64,000 nt of DNA from Methylobacterium sp. R2-1 (GCF_014191355.1 NZ_JACHWM010000011.1:165601-229600), one strand, 5' to 3'; shown: positions 10,671 through 18,595, counted from the stretch's first letter. A program made the numbers and translations. Notes: a model not told the origin generated them from the letters alone.

Positions 10671-10746
10671 TTCGGCCCGCAGGGGCCGCCGAAATGGGGA
10701 GTGGAAGTGATGGGCGGCCGAGACGGAACGGCGGCCACGCAGGCAT

Positions 10747-10830
10747 GGCGGTGCGCACGGGAATGTCCTTGCGGACAACCGAGCCCTTAGCCCGAAGGCG
10801 CCAGGCGTTCGATTCCCTGAGATAACCGCC
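10747..10830 (-). ncRNA. Degenerate Y-RNA-like unit 5
   Basis: GGCGGT (10830-10825) pairs with ACCGCC (10752-10747). TTATC overlaps the helix end as in the other units. A hairpin TGTCC-GCAA-GGACA with a GNRA loop occupies the acceptor-like position (10777-10764). No T-arm can be recognised on this strand, and a T-loop-like TTCGATT occurs only on the plus strand. The flanks keep the array's shared boxes (GGGCCGA before, CCATGCCTGCGTGGCC after), which is the main reason to count it. Confidence 0.45.
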
Positions 10831-10860
10831 CGCTATCGGCCCGCGTGACCGGCCGTATCT

Positions 10861-11232
10861 CGTGCGATCGGATACGACCGCTTCGACCCTGGCCGCTCAG
10901 ACCCTGGACGGGCGAAAGCGGCGACGCTGAGATCGTCGTGTTTCATGCCTTGCTCCGTCGAGGCGGGGCCGATGGGAAGCGCGGACGTGCAAAAGGGCGA
11001 TCGGGGCTTCACGTGACAGGTGATAACCGATGCCCACTGGCCCGCGCCGGCGATGTCTTTCGAGCCGCGAGCCGGACGCGGGAGCGAACGAGCGGAGTCT
11101 TTCCCGATACGGGTAAGACGTAACGCTCGCTTCTCCGGCCCGGCTGAGCCGATGGGCCCGTGCTTACGGTTGTGCCTCGGATGCGTCAACCGGAAACTTG
11201 AAAATTCTTTCAGCTTCGACCATCTCCCGTCC
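10861..11232. other. Intergenic region between the Y-like array and the XRE gene
   Basis: No convincing gene or RNA is seen. Open frames here have no family features. The stretch should contain the minus-strand promoter of the Y-like array and the plus-strand promoter of the XRE-pxpA pair. I cannot place either with confidence. Confidence 0.4.
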
Positions 11233-11562
11233 ATGAACCCTTTAGCCATCACCCCCGCCCAGATCCGCGCCGGCCGCGGCCTTCTCAAGTGGACGCAAGG
11301 GGTTCTGGCCCATCGCGCGGCGGTCTCGGTGGTGACCCTGAACATGATCGAGAGCGATCAGGTCGCCCCGCGCGCCAAGACCCTCGACGCGATCCGCTCG
11401 GTGCTCGAAGGAGAGGGCATCCGATTCATCGGCGACGAGGCGGAAGGCTTCGGCGTGATGATGCGGCCGCGGGCCGAAGCTGCGGCAAGCCCCGATCGGT
11501 CGGCGCCGCAGCGAGGGCCGCGGCAAGGGAAGACGTCGAGATCCGTGCGGGCCGCCGAGTGA
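11233..11562 (+). CDS. Small XRE-family DNA-binding protein
   Basis: The 109-residue protein holds one Cro/C1-type helix-turn-helix within residues 5-60: ITPAQIRAGRGLLKWTQ, an Ala/Val-rich turn region, then VTLNMIESDQVAPRAKTL. These are followed by LDAIRSVLEGEGIRFI, the usual helix and strand after this domain. The C-terminus is basic and low-complexity. ATG was chosen because it opens directly on the domain. Its TGA overlaps the GTG of pxpA (GTGA), so the two are probably translated together, and it may regulate that gene or itself. No operator can be pointed to. Confidence 0.8.
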   Translation: MNPLAITPAQIRAGRGLLKWTQGVLAHRAAVSVVTLNMIESDQVAPRAKTLDAIRSVLEGEGIRFIGDEAEGFGVMMRPRAEAAASPDRSAPQRGPRQGKTSRSVRAAE

Positions 11563-12362
11563 GCGCCCGCATCGATCTCAACGCCGATCTCGGCGAAGGC
11601 TTCGGCCCCTGGCGCCTCGGCAACGACGCCGCGCTCCTCGACATCGTCACCTCGGCCAACGTCGCCTGCGGCTTCCACGCGGGCGACCCCGACATCATGG
11701 TCGAGACGGCTGCGGCGGCACGGATGCGAGGCGTGGCCATCGGCGCCCATCCAGGCTTCTTCGACCTGCGCGGCTTCGGCCGGAACCGAATTCAGGAGAG
11801 CCCAAGACGAATCGAGCGCGACATCGCCTATCAGATCGGCGCGCTCCAGGCCTGTGCCGCTCTGGCGGGCGCTCGCGTCACCCACGTCAAGGCCCACGGC
11901 GCGCTCGCCAATCTCTCGAACGAGGACGAAGCGATGGCCGCTGCCCTGGCGCGTGCCGTGGCTGGTGTCGATCCGCGCCTCGTCCTAGTGGTCATGCCGG
12001 GGCTTGCCGCCGAGCGCGCCGCCGAGCGCGCCGGGCTGTCCATGGTGCGCGAGATCTACGCCGACCGCGCCTATGCCGAGGACGGCACGCTCGCACTCCG
12101 CGGCACACCGGGCGCTGTGATCCACGATGCGGAGGAAGCTGCGGCGCGCGTCGTCCGCATGGTCGGGGAGGGTGCGGTCCTCACGTTCGGCGGACAACGC
12201 TTCCCGGTTGCGATCGACACCGTCTGCGTCCACGGCGACAACCCCGAGGCCCTTGCGATGGCACAAGCCGTGCGCGCCGGACTGGAAGGGGCGGGGTATC
12301 GCCTGCGTCCCTTCGCCGAGTCCTTAGCCGAGCCCTTCGCCGACTCTCACCCGGGGTCTTGA
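11559..12362 (+). CDS. pxpA: 5-oxoprolinase subunit A (LamB/YcsF family)
   Basis: PxpA, with PxpB and PxpC, forms the ATP-dependent 5-oxoprolinase that opens 5-oxo-L-proline to glutamate. The 267 residues begin IDLNADLGEGFGPW, the diagnostic family start, followed by SANVACGFHAGDP (metal-site His and Asp), GAHPGFFDLRGFGR and THVKAHGALAN. Length fits the family (about 250). The GTG start at 11559 is used because it precedes the conserved N-terminus and overlaps the previous stop. Unusually, pxpB and pxpC are not next to it, so the partner subunits must lie elsewhere. Confidence 0.92.
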   Translation: MSARIDLNADLGEGFGPWRLGNDAALLDIVTSANVACGFHAGDPDIMVETAAAARMRGVAIGAHPGFFDLRGFGRNRIQESPRRIERDIAYQIGALQACAALAGARVTHVKAHGALANLSNEDEAMAAALARAVAGVDPRLVLVVMPGLAAERAAERAGLSMVREIYADRAYAEDGTLALRGTPGAVIHDAEEAAARVVRMVGEGAVLTFGGQRFPVAIDTVCVHGDNPEALAMAQAVRAGLEGAGYRLRPFAESLAEPFADSHPGS

Positions 12363-12552
12363 GGCGCGCCGCGCTGCGGCGACGTTTCAGGGATCGAATT
12401 CGGCCCGCTCACGGTTTCTTGAGTTCGGGTGCCTCCGGGCGTCGATCACCGCGCCAAACCGGTGCGGCCCCTGAGCAGGACCGAGGCCCACATCGCGACG
12501 CGATCGTTGGGCCTCGGGTGAAGCGTGGCGTGAGAGAGAAGTTCGGCCTGAC

Positions 12553-14601
12553 ATGAAGCGCATATCCCCCGGCGAGGGCTTCATCGTGCCGCCACGCGCC
12601 ACGCGGGTCGCCGCCGCCGAGACGCCAAAAGGTCCGCTTGCCTCATCCCTCGTCGTGTTCGCGATCATCGTCGCGGGCCTGTTTCTCGCGCGCGAGGTGC
12701 TGATCCCCATCGCGATCGCGGTGCTTCTGTCCTTCGTTCTGGGCCCACTGGTGAATTTTTTGCGCCGGCTGCGCCTCGGACGGGCGGTGGCGGTACTCGT
12801 GTCGGTGCTGTTTGCCGCCGGGCTCATCGCGGCGGTCTCCACCGTCATCGGTGTCCAGGTCGCCGAACTCGCGCAGGACGTGCCGCGCTACCAGCGCACC
12901 GTCGAGCGCAAGATCGAGGGGCTGCGTAACGGCTCTCTCGGCCGGACGATGGACTACATCGCCAACATCAACCGAGCGATCCACAAGAGCGGCGAGGACA
13001 ACGCGGAGAGCGCCGAACGGGCCAAACGCGAGCAGTCCGCCCGCGACAGCGCCCGCAAGGCCGAGCCGGAACCGGCCAAGCCCCTGGTGGTGCAGGTGGA
13101 GGAGCGCCGCCCGAGCCCGCTCGAACTTGCCACCACCGTGCTCTCGCCGGTGGCGCAGCCGCTGGCCACCGCCGGCATCGTCATCGTCGTCCTCCTGTTC
13201 ATCCTGATGCAGCGGGAGGATCTGCGCGACCGCCTGATCCGGCTCGCGGGCTCCAGCGACCTCCACCGCACCACCGTGGCGATGGACGACGCGGCCCGGC
13301 GGCTCTCGCGCTACTTCCTGGGCCAGCTCGCCCTCAACACCGCCTTCGGCATCGTCATCGGCGTCGGGCTCTGGATCATCGGCGTGCCGAGTCCCGTGCT
13401 ATGGGGCATCTTCTCGCTCGTCATGCGCTTCGTGCCGTATATCGGCGCCGTTCTCTCGGCGGTGCTACCGATCGCGCTCGCGGCTGCCGTCGATCCGGGC
13501 TGGAGCATGATGCTGGCGACCTTCGCGCTCTTCGTCATCGTCGAGCCGATCGTCGGGCAGATCATCGAGCCGCTGGTCTACGGCCACTCCACCGGCCTCT
13601 CGCCCTTCTCCGTGCTGGTCTCGGCCCTGTTCTGGACCTGGCTGTGGGGACCGGTGGGACTCTTGCTCTCGACGCCGCTCACCGTCTGCCTCGTCGTGCT
13701 CGGGCGCCACGTCGACCGGCTCGAATTCCTCGACGTGCTGTTCAGCAACCGCCCGGCCCTGACCCCGGTCGAGAACTTCTACCAGCGCATGCTCGCCGAC
13801 GACCCCGAGGAGGCCCAGGAGCATGCCGACCTGATCCTGCGGGACTGCTCGCTCTCGGCCTATTACGACGACGTGGTGCTGAGAGGGCTCGAACTCGCCG
13901 CCCGCGACGCCGCCCGCGGCGTGCTCACCCCCGACCAGAAGGACGAGATCCGCGCCTCGATCACGGCGCTGGTGGAGGATCTGGAGACGCGCGAGGATGC
14001 GGTGCCCGATCCGGCCTCCAAAGCCTCTCGCCTGATCACCGACGGAGCGGGCGACGGGGAGAGCGCCTGCAAGAGCGACCCGATCCCCGAGCCCGAACCG
14101 GAAGACCTGCCCGAGGCGTGGCGCGCCGACGGCGCGGTGCTCCTCGTCTCCGGCCGCGGTTTTCTCGACGGTGCGGCCACGGCCATCGCCGATCAGCTTC
14201 TGCGCAAGCGCGGCTTCGGCACGCGGCAGGTGCCCTTCGCCGAGGTCGCGCGGGTGCGCATCGGCGCGTGGGAGCCGGGTCCGGCTCAGGCGGTCTGCGT
14301 GATCTCGCTGGCGCTGTCCGGCGAGCCGACCCATCTGCGCCGCCTCGTCTCGCGGCTGCGCCAGAAGATCGACGCCGTGCCGATCGTCGCCGGGCTCTGG
14401 CGCCTCGACGAGCCGATGCTCGCCGACGAGACGCTTCGGGCCAAGCTCGGGGCGGACGACCACGTCACCTCCCTGCGCGACCTGATCGAGACGATCCTCG
14501 CCATCGCCCGTCACGAGGGTGGCCACGGGGGCGGCCCGGATGCCGCCGAGCGCCGGGATGCAGCCACTCCTCCGCGGCAGGCCTTGCCCGAGCCGGCTTG
14601 A
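12553..14601 (+). CDS. AI-2E family (UPF0118/PerM-type) membrane protein with long C-terminal domain
   Basis: The 682-residue protein has an N-terminal membrane part of about 390 residues with the family layout: two helices near residues 33-80, another pair near 85-105, a soluble loop with a charged segment (150-190), and a final helical bundle near 200-395 with RFVPYIGAVLSAVLP and EPIVGQIIEPLVYG. Family members include Na+/H+ antiporters and exporters of AI-2-like molecules; the substrate here is unknown. The last 280 residues are soluble, acidic, and do not belong to the transporter fold; they include VLLVSGRGFLDGAATAIADQ. A second, shorter family member lies at 19.5-20.6 kb. Confidence 0.85.
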   Translation: MKRISPGEGFIVPPRATRVAAAETPKGPLASSLVVFAIIVAGLFLAREVLIPIAIAVLLSFVLGPLVNFLRRLRLGRAVAVLVSVLFAAGLIAAVSTVIGVQVAELAQDVPRYQRTVERKIEGLRNGSLGRTMDYIANINRAIHKSGEDNAESAERAKREQSARDSARKAEPEPAKPLVVQVEERRPSPLELATTVLSPVAQPLATAGIVIVVLLFILMQREDLRDRLIRLAGSSDLHRTTVAMDDAARRLSRYFLGQLALNTAFGIVIGVGLWIIGVPSPVLWGIFSLVMRFVPYIGAVLSAVLPIALAAAVDPGWSMMLATFALFVIVEPIVGQIIEPLVYGHSTGLSPFSVLVSALFWTWLWGPVGLLLSTPLTVCLVVLGRHVDRLEFLDVLFSNRPALTPVENFYQRMLADDPEEAQEHADLILRDCSLSAYYDDVVLRGLELAARDAARGVLTPDQKDEIRASITALVEDLETREDAVPDPASKASRLITDGAGDGESACKSDPIPEPEPEDLPEAWRADGAVLLVSGRGFLDGAATAIADQLLRKRGFGTRQVPFAEVARVRIGAWEPGPAQAVCVISLALSGEPTHLRRLVSRLRQKIDAVPIVAGLWRLDEPMLADETLRAKLGADDHVTSLRDLIETILAIARHEGGHGGGPDAAERRDAATPPRQALPEPA

Positions 14602-14656
14602 CGGGACGGCCTCCCGGCGTCTTCGTCTCAGTCCGTCAACGGGAGGCTGCCCCTCG

Positions 14657-15448
14657 ATGAGCGTCGTCGATCTCGCCCAGTTCATGGAAGACCTCGCCAC
14701 CCAGTCCGGGGCGGCGATCCTGCCGTTCTTCCGGGCGCATTTCGGGCTGGACGACAAATCCCACGGGACGGGCCGCGCCTTCGACCCCGTCACCGAGGCC
14801 GACCGCGCGGCGGAAGCCGTGATGCGCCGGATGATCAAGGACCGGCTGCCCAGCCACGGCATCCTCGGCGAGGAGTTCGGCTCCGAGCGAGCGGATGCGG
14901 AATGCGTCTGGGTGCTCGACCCGATCGACGGCACCCGCGCCTTCATCAGCGGCCTGCCGACCTGGGGAACCCTGATCGGGCTCACCCATCACGGCGCGGC
15001 GGTGCGCGGGCTGATGCATCAGCCCTATCTCGGCGAGCGCTTCCTCGGCGACGGCAAGACAGCGAGCGTGCGCAGCCCCAAGGGTGAGCGCCGCCTCCAC
15101 ACCCGCCGCGGCGAGGCGCTCGGCGAGGCCATCCTCGCCACCACTGATCCGCGCCTGTTCGCCGACGGCGAGGAGGCCGAGCGCTTCCGGGCGATCGAGG
15201 GAGAGGTAAAGATGTCGCGCTACGGCGCCGACTGCTACGCCTACTGCATGCTGGCGGCGGGTCAGATCGACCTCGTGGTTGAGGCGGGATTGAAGCCCTA
15301 CGACATCGTCGCGCTGATCCCCATCGTCGAGGGCGCGGGCGGGGTCGTAACGAGTTGGGACGGAGGCCCGGCCACCGCCGGCGGCCGGATCATCGCGGCG
15401 GGCGACTCCCGGATGCACGAGGCGGCGCTGAGAATTCTCAACCCGTGA
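14657..15448 (+). CDS. hisN: Histidinol-phosphatase of the inositol monophosphatase superfamily
   Basis: HisN-type enzymes remove phosphate from L-histidinol phosphate, the penultimate step of histidine synthesis, using Mg2+. The 263-residue protein shows the superfamily metal sites: GEEFG, DPIDGTRAF (the WVLDPIDGT motif) and GLKPYDIVALIPIVEGAGG. GADCYAYCMLAAG is typical of HisN rather than of SuhB. The ATG at 14657 was preferred over an upstream in-frame Met because homology begins there. Its end overlaps the convergent hydrolase gene by 11 bp. A broader inositol or fructose phosphatase role cannot be ruled out. Confidence 0.85.
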   Translation: MSVVDLAQFMEDLATQSGAAILPFFRAHFGLDDKSHGTGRAFDPVTEADRAAEAVMRRMIKDRLPSHGILGEEFGSERADAECVWVLDPIDGTRAFISGLPTWGTLIGLTHHGAAVRGLMHQPYLGERFLGDGKTASVRSPKGERRLHTRRGEALGEAILATTDPRLFADGEEAERFRAIEGEVKMSRYGADCYAYCMLAAGQIDLVVEAGLKPYDIVALIPIVEGAGGVVTSWDGGPATAGGRIIAAGDSRMHEAALRILNP

Positions 15449-16421
15449 GCGCCTCAGCCTCCTCGGCGGCGACCCGAGAGGCGTGGCCGGGAATGAAGGC
15501 ATCGAACGCCGCCCAGAAATCGGCGCGGATCGCGTCGCACTCGCTCAGGATCTCGTGACGGGCTCCCGGCAGCACGATCAGGTGCCCGGTCTTCAGCCGG
15601 GCGACGAAGCGCTCGATCGTCGGCGTGCCGCAGACGGGGTCGGCCCCCGCCCCGACGATGAGGCAGGGCGTGCGGATCCGCCGGATCAGGACCGGATCCG
15701 CCAGCCGGCGCATGGCCCTGAAGGCGGAGGCGAGCCAGGCGATGGTCGGATCGCCGACCGCGCCGGCGCCGACTTCGCGGGCCGCGGCCGCGTTGCGGGC
15801 GTAGCGCACCGGATCGGTCGAGAGACGGTTGCCGGGAAACGGCTTCGTCGCAATCGAGACCTTGCTGCCTGAGGGCACGTAGCAACGCCCGAGGCCGAGC
15901 CGGTGCAGGCCCCGCGTGAGCAGCGAGACCGCAGCCGGCCAGCGCACCATGCGGATCGACAGCATCGGCGCGACGGTGACGAACCGCCGGAATGGCAGCC
16001 AGCCCTCGGCCGAGCCGATCAAGGCCACTGCTCCGCCCATGGAATGCGCGAGCCCGAAATACGGCTCGGGCATCATCGGCACGAGCACCGTCTCGGTGAT
16101 CGCCTTGAGATCGAGGCGGTAATCGTCGAAGTGGCGGACATGGCCCTTGTGGGCGTCGCGGACCTGCCGCCCGGAATCGCCCTGGCCGCGCCAGTCGAAG
16201 GCGACCACGCAGAAGCCGCGGGCGCGCAGGTCGGAAATCGTCTCGAAGTACTTTTCGATGAACTCGGCCCGGCCCTGGAGCAGGCAGACCGTGCCCTTCA
16301 CGCTTCGCGTCGTCGGCTGCCATGTCGCGGCCCGCAACGACACGCCGTCCTCGGTCTCGACCGGCACGAGGCGGGCGCCGGGCGGCACCGGGTTGCCGGG
16401 GGTGGGTCTCAGGTTCAGCAC
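15438..16421 (-). CDS. Lysophospholipase-like alpha/beta hydrolase
   Basis: The product (about 327 residues) has the serine hydrolase fold of the PldB/monoglyceride lipase group. It shows an oxyanion-side LLQGRAEFIEKYFE, VAFDWRGQGDSGR, the nucleophile elbow GLAHSMGGAVA, an acid region near VGAGADPVC, and a final His in LPGARHEIL. Such enzymes hydrolyse lysophospholipids or monoacylglycerols in the cytoplasm or at the membrane. The start is uncertain: GTG at 16421 is proposed; an in-frame TTG at 16463 would lie in the flank of a long hairpin. It is convergent with hisN and divergent from hsp20. Confidence 0.82.
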   Translation of the reverse strand: MLNLRPTPGNPVPPGARLVPVETEDGVSLRAATWQPTTRSVKGTVCLLQGRAEFIEKYFETISDLRARGFCVVAFDWRGQGDSGRQVRDAHKGHVRHFDDYRLDLKAITETVLVPMMPEPYFGLAHSMGGAVALIGSAEGWLPFRRFVTVAPMLSIRMVRWPAAVSLLTRGLHRLGLGRCYVPSGSKVSIATKPFPGNRLSTDPVRYARNAAAAREVGAGAVGDPTIAWLASAFRAMRRLADPVLIRRIRTPCLIVGAGADPVCGTPTIERFVARLKTGHLIVLPGARHEILSECDAIRADFWAAFDAFIPGHASRVAAEEAEALTG

Positions 16422-16460
16422 GGCAGGCGCGTCCCGCAAAATTTTTCGCTCAAGCTCACG

Positions 16461-16496
16461 CAAAAACCGCGCAAGCAGACCCTTGCGCGGTTTTTG
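16461..16496. repeat. 15-bp perfect hairpin flanked by A and T runs
   Basis: CAAAAACCGCGCAAG (16461-16475) is the exact inverse of CTTGCGCGGTTTTTG (16482-16496). A GC core with an A5 side and a T5 side is the shape of a bidirectional intrinsic terminator. It lies between two divergently read genes (hydrolase and hsp20), where no gene needs to end, so it may block antisense read-through in both directions or be a dispersed element. Confidence 0.7.
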
Positions 16497-16516
16497 GCGC
16501 CCACCAATATCAACAC

Positions 16517-16603
16517 AGCGCCGGCCGAGACGGCGGCGCGACGGTCCGGCCCACGGGCGGACCTGAATACACAGAGCATGTTGCTTCTTCTGGAGGATAT
16601 GTG
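16517..16603 (+). promoter_or_regulatory. ROSE-type RNA thermometer in the hsp20 5' UTR
   Basis: The leader can fold into successive hairpins: GCGCC...GGCGC near 16518-16539 and GGTCCG...CGGACC near 16543-16563. The last one, 16578-16603, puts TTGCTTC against the ribosome-binding site TGGAGGA just before the ATG. A short TTGCT-like anti-SD stretch facing AGGA with a G-G opposition is the hallmark of ROSE elements, which repress small heat-shock genes of rhizobia and relatives until temperature rises. Recognition is from sequence and context; boundaries are approximate. Confidence 0.75.
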
Positions 16604-17074
16604 ATGCGTCAGTTCGACCTGGCTCCCCTGTACCGTTCCACCGTCGGTTTCGACCGCCTTTTCGCGGCTCTCGACGGTTTCGTGAGCGCCGAGGCGGCTC
16701 CGACCTATCCCCCCTACAACATCGAGCGCACGGGCGAGAACGTCTACCGCGTCACCGTCGCAGTGGCCGGCTTTACCGAGGCCGACCTGTCGATCGAGGT
16801 GAAGGAGAACGCCCTCACCATCAAGGGCGAGCGCAAGCCCGCCGAAGGCAAGTCTGCCGAGGTGCTCTACCAGGGCATCGCCGCCCGGGCCTTCGAGCGC
16901 CGCTTCCAGCTCGCCGACCACGTTCAGGTTACCGGCGCCGTACTTGAGAATGGCCTCCTTCACGTCGATCTCGTCCGCGAGGTCCCGGAGGCGAAGAAGC
17001 CGCGCCGCATCGAGATCGCCAGCCGGCCATCGAGCCAGCCGGTGATCGAGGGCTCGGTCCAGCAGGCCGCTTAA
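16604..17074 (+). CDS. hsp20: Small heat-shock protein, Hsp20/IbpA type
   Basis: Hsp20 proteins are ATP-independent holdases that bind unfolding proteins in large oligomers in the cytoplasm. The 156-residue protein has the short N-terminal arm MRQFDLAPLYRSTVGFDRL typical of alphaproteobacterial class A Hsp20 and an alpha-crystallin domain from about residue 36 (YNIERTGENVYRVTVAVAGF, then LSIEVKENALTIKGER). It also has FERRFQLADHV and GLLHVDLVREVPE; the last stretch contains the conserved A-x-L-x-N-G-L-like turn. It ends in a short basic-polar tail with RRIEI. The ROSE-like leader implies translation on heat shock. A terminator-like hairpin follows 37 bp after the stop. Confidence 0.93.
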   Translation: MRQFDLAPLYRSTVGFDRLFAALDGFVSAEAAPTYPPYNIERTGENVYRVTVAVAGFTEADLSIEVKENALTIKGERKPAEGKSAEVLYQGIAARAFERRFQLADHVQVTGAVLENGLLHVDLVREVPEAKKPRRIEIASRPSSQPVIEGSVQQAA

Positions 17075-17110
17075 CCGCTCGGCCGCAAGGCTGACGGCCC
17101 CATAGGCGAG

Positions 17111-17135
17111 CGCCCCGGCCGTTGAGGCCCGGGCG
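17111..17135 (+). terminator. Probable hsp20 terminator
   Basis: CGCCCCGGCC (17111-17120) pairs with GGCCCGGGCG (17126-17135) with one C-C mismatch, followed by a T-rich TCTTCGTATT. Its position just after hsp20 supports a terminator role. Confidence 0.6.
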
Positions 17136-17163
17136 TCTTCGTATTGGGTAGTGTATTGGGCTG

Positions 17164-17463
17164 TCAGAAATCGCCGAAGCGGTCGCCGCGGCTCGGCTCG
17201 TAGCAGGTGAAGCCGACGAAGCAGCCTGGTGTGTCGCGGGTCGGCACGAAGGCACGCCGGCCGATCTCCGTCGCTTCGCAGAACGAGCGGTCGCGTACGA
17301 AGCGGTCGAAGGTCGGCCCGCCGGTGCCGAGCACCGCTGCGCCCTGCCGCGTGACCAGGGCCCGGGCCTGGGCGCAGGTGAGGTTCGTGGTGGAGGGGCG
17401 TTGCGCCAGAGCCGGCGAGAGGCCGGCCGTGAGCACGGCCAGTGACACGAGAACGCGTCGCAT
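17164..17463 (-). CDS. Small secreted cysteine-containing protein
   Basis: The 99-residue product has a Sec signal peptide (MRRVLVSLAVLTAGLSPALA, cleavage after ALA near residue 20). The mature part has four Cys: NLTCAQA, RSFCEAT, PGCFVG and GFTCYEP, which could form two disulfides in the periplasm. The NLTCAQARALV start with the spaced Cys residues is seen in small hypothetical proteins of Rhizobiales, but I know no function for them. The ATG at 17463 opens on the signal peptide; an upstream in-frame Met adds only a charged stretch. It is the first of three small minus-strand genes. Confidence 0.7.
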   Translation of the reverse strand: MRRVLVSLAVLTAGLSPALAQRPSTTNLTCAQARALVTRQGAAVLGTGGPTFDRFVRDRSFCEATEIGRRAFVPTRDTPGCFVGFTCYEPSRGDRFGDF

Positions 17464-17508
17464 GGAGGGGGTCCGGCGCGAGGGAGTCTGCATCCTCAAC
17501 CGTGCGGG

Positions 17509-17922
17509 TCACGGATGTATCCCATCGAGTTCCGGCAGCAGGACCACGCTTTCCTGCTCGTTCGGGTCGGTTCGGGCAATGATCGCCGTGCAAGGCTCGG
17601 TCGCACTCGGATTGTAGGGCAGATGCGGCACGCCGGCCGGGATGTAGAAGTACTCGCCGGGCTTCAACTCGGTGTGGTGCTCCAGCCGCGGCCCCCACCA
17701 CGTGCAGGAGGTGCCCGCGAGCGCGTAGATCGCGGTCTCATGGCCCTCGTGCTTGTGGGCCTTGGCCCGGGCACCCGGCGGGATCGTCACCATCTGCAGG
17801 TGGATTCCGGTCGCGCCAACCGATTCCGCCGAAATGCCGGGAGCGTAGGACAGCCCCTGCTTACCGATGAACGTCTCGCCGGGCCGCACCACCCGGCAAA
17901 GTGCAGCGCCGGCGCCGGACAT
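17509..17922 (-). CDS. Single-domain cupin protein
   Basis: The 137-residue protein is a small RmlC-like cupin. The two metal-binding motifs are visible: motif 1 around HKHEGHETAIYALAG (His, His, Glu) and motif 2 around PGEYFYIPAGVPHLPYN (closing His). It resembles proteins that are annotated only as cupin-domain proteins; substrate and reaction are unknown. No signal peptide is seen. It lies 4 bp from the stop of the HTH gene upstream on the same strand, so the two are likely in one transcript. Confidence 0.85.
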   Translation of the reverse strand: MSGAGAALCRVVRPGETFIGKQGLSYAPGISAESVGATGIHLQMVTIPPGARAKAHKHEGHETAIYALAGTSCTWWGPRLEHHTELKPGEYFYIPAGVPHLPYNPSATEPCTAIIARTDPNEQESVVLLPELDGIHP

Positions 17923-17926
17923 CGCC

Positions 17927-18358
17927 CTACAGGTCCCCGAACGCGAACTGCCCCTGGGGGGCGGGCTTCTTGGCCGCGCGCGGCGTCTCCTTGCGAACCG
18001 CGGGTTTCGGACGCGGTTTAGGATCGGCGCGCATGCGGGCCTTCGCCCGGTCGCGGGCTACCGCCTCGGGGGCGTGCGGATCGTCGTCGAGCCACTTGCC
18101 GCGCTTGATCACCTCGTTGACGCGGCCCTGGTTCACGCCGACCTTGAAGGCGATCTCCTGCTGGGTCATGCCGGTGGAGGCGTGCAGCTCCAGGATCGCG
18201 CGGGCGAGGTCGGGCGTCATCTTCTGACCCGTGATGCGCCGGGCCGGGCGGATGGTGCGGGTCTGCCGGTCACGCTCGCGCAGGCGCTCCAACAGGGCGA
18301 GCGCCATGTGCATGCCGTGCTCGCGCAGAGCCTCCTCGAATTCCTTCAGCGTCGCCAT
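17927..18358 (-). CDS. Helix-turn-helix protein with basic C-terminal tail
   Basis: The 143-residue protein starts MATLKEFEEALREHG and carries a helix-turn-helix near residues 55-85: LARAILELHASTGMTQQEIA then KVGVNQGRVNEVIKRGKW. The rest is Lys/Arg/Pro/Ala rich (KPRPKPAVRKETPRAAKKPA) and ends in a short hydrophobic GQFAFGDL. It probably binds DNA, but the target is unknown. An in-frame extension upstream lacks domain features, so the ATG at 18358 is preferred. It is adjacent to the cupin gene on the same strand. Confidence 0.75.
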   Translation of the reverse strand: MATLKEFEEALREHGMHMALALLERLRERDRQTRTIRPARRITGQKMTPDLARAILELHASTGMTQQEIAFKVGVNQGRVNEVIKRGKWLDDDPHAPEAVARDRAKARMRADPKPRPKPAVRKETPRAAKKPAPQGQFAFGDL

Positions 18359-18595
18359 GGCCGGCTCCTCGTCCGGGGAGCGGACGTCCGGCGGGGAAAC
18401 GCCCCGCCCGTGTCCCAAGTTGCCTATCCCCAGCTTGCCGATCAGGAGACGCGCGCGTGGGCGGCGGAGCAAGCGGACGTAAGGTCTCGTCCACCGCAAA
18501 ACGCCACGGCCGCCGGTTGAGAAGCCGCGGCGGGTTAGCGTGTTGGCAGAGCGTCGGCCTGTCGGTTACACCGCGCACCATCGTATCGTGCGGAA

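Noticed and set aside
10084..10830. The region as a cluster of ordinary or broken tRNA genes
   Set aside because: T-arms precede D-arms, no unit has an anticodon loop or a CCA-type acceptor stem, and the outer helices close each unit. The Y-RNA reading explains more.
10745..10832. A tRNA on the plus strand (T-loop TTCGATT, GGCGGT/ACCGCC ends)
   Set aside because: No D-arm, no clear anticodon arm and a weak T-stem. The shared flanking boxes place it as a decayed unit of the minus-strand array.
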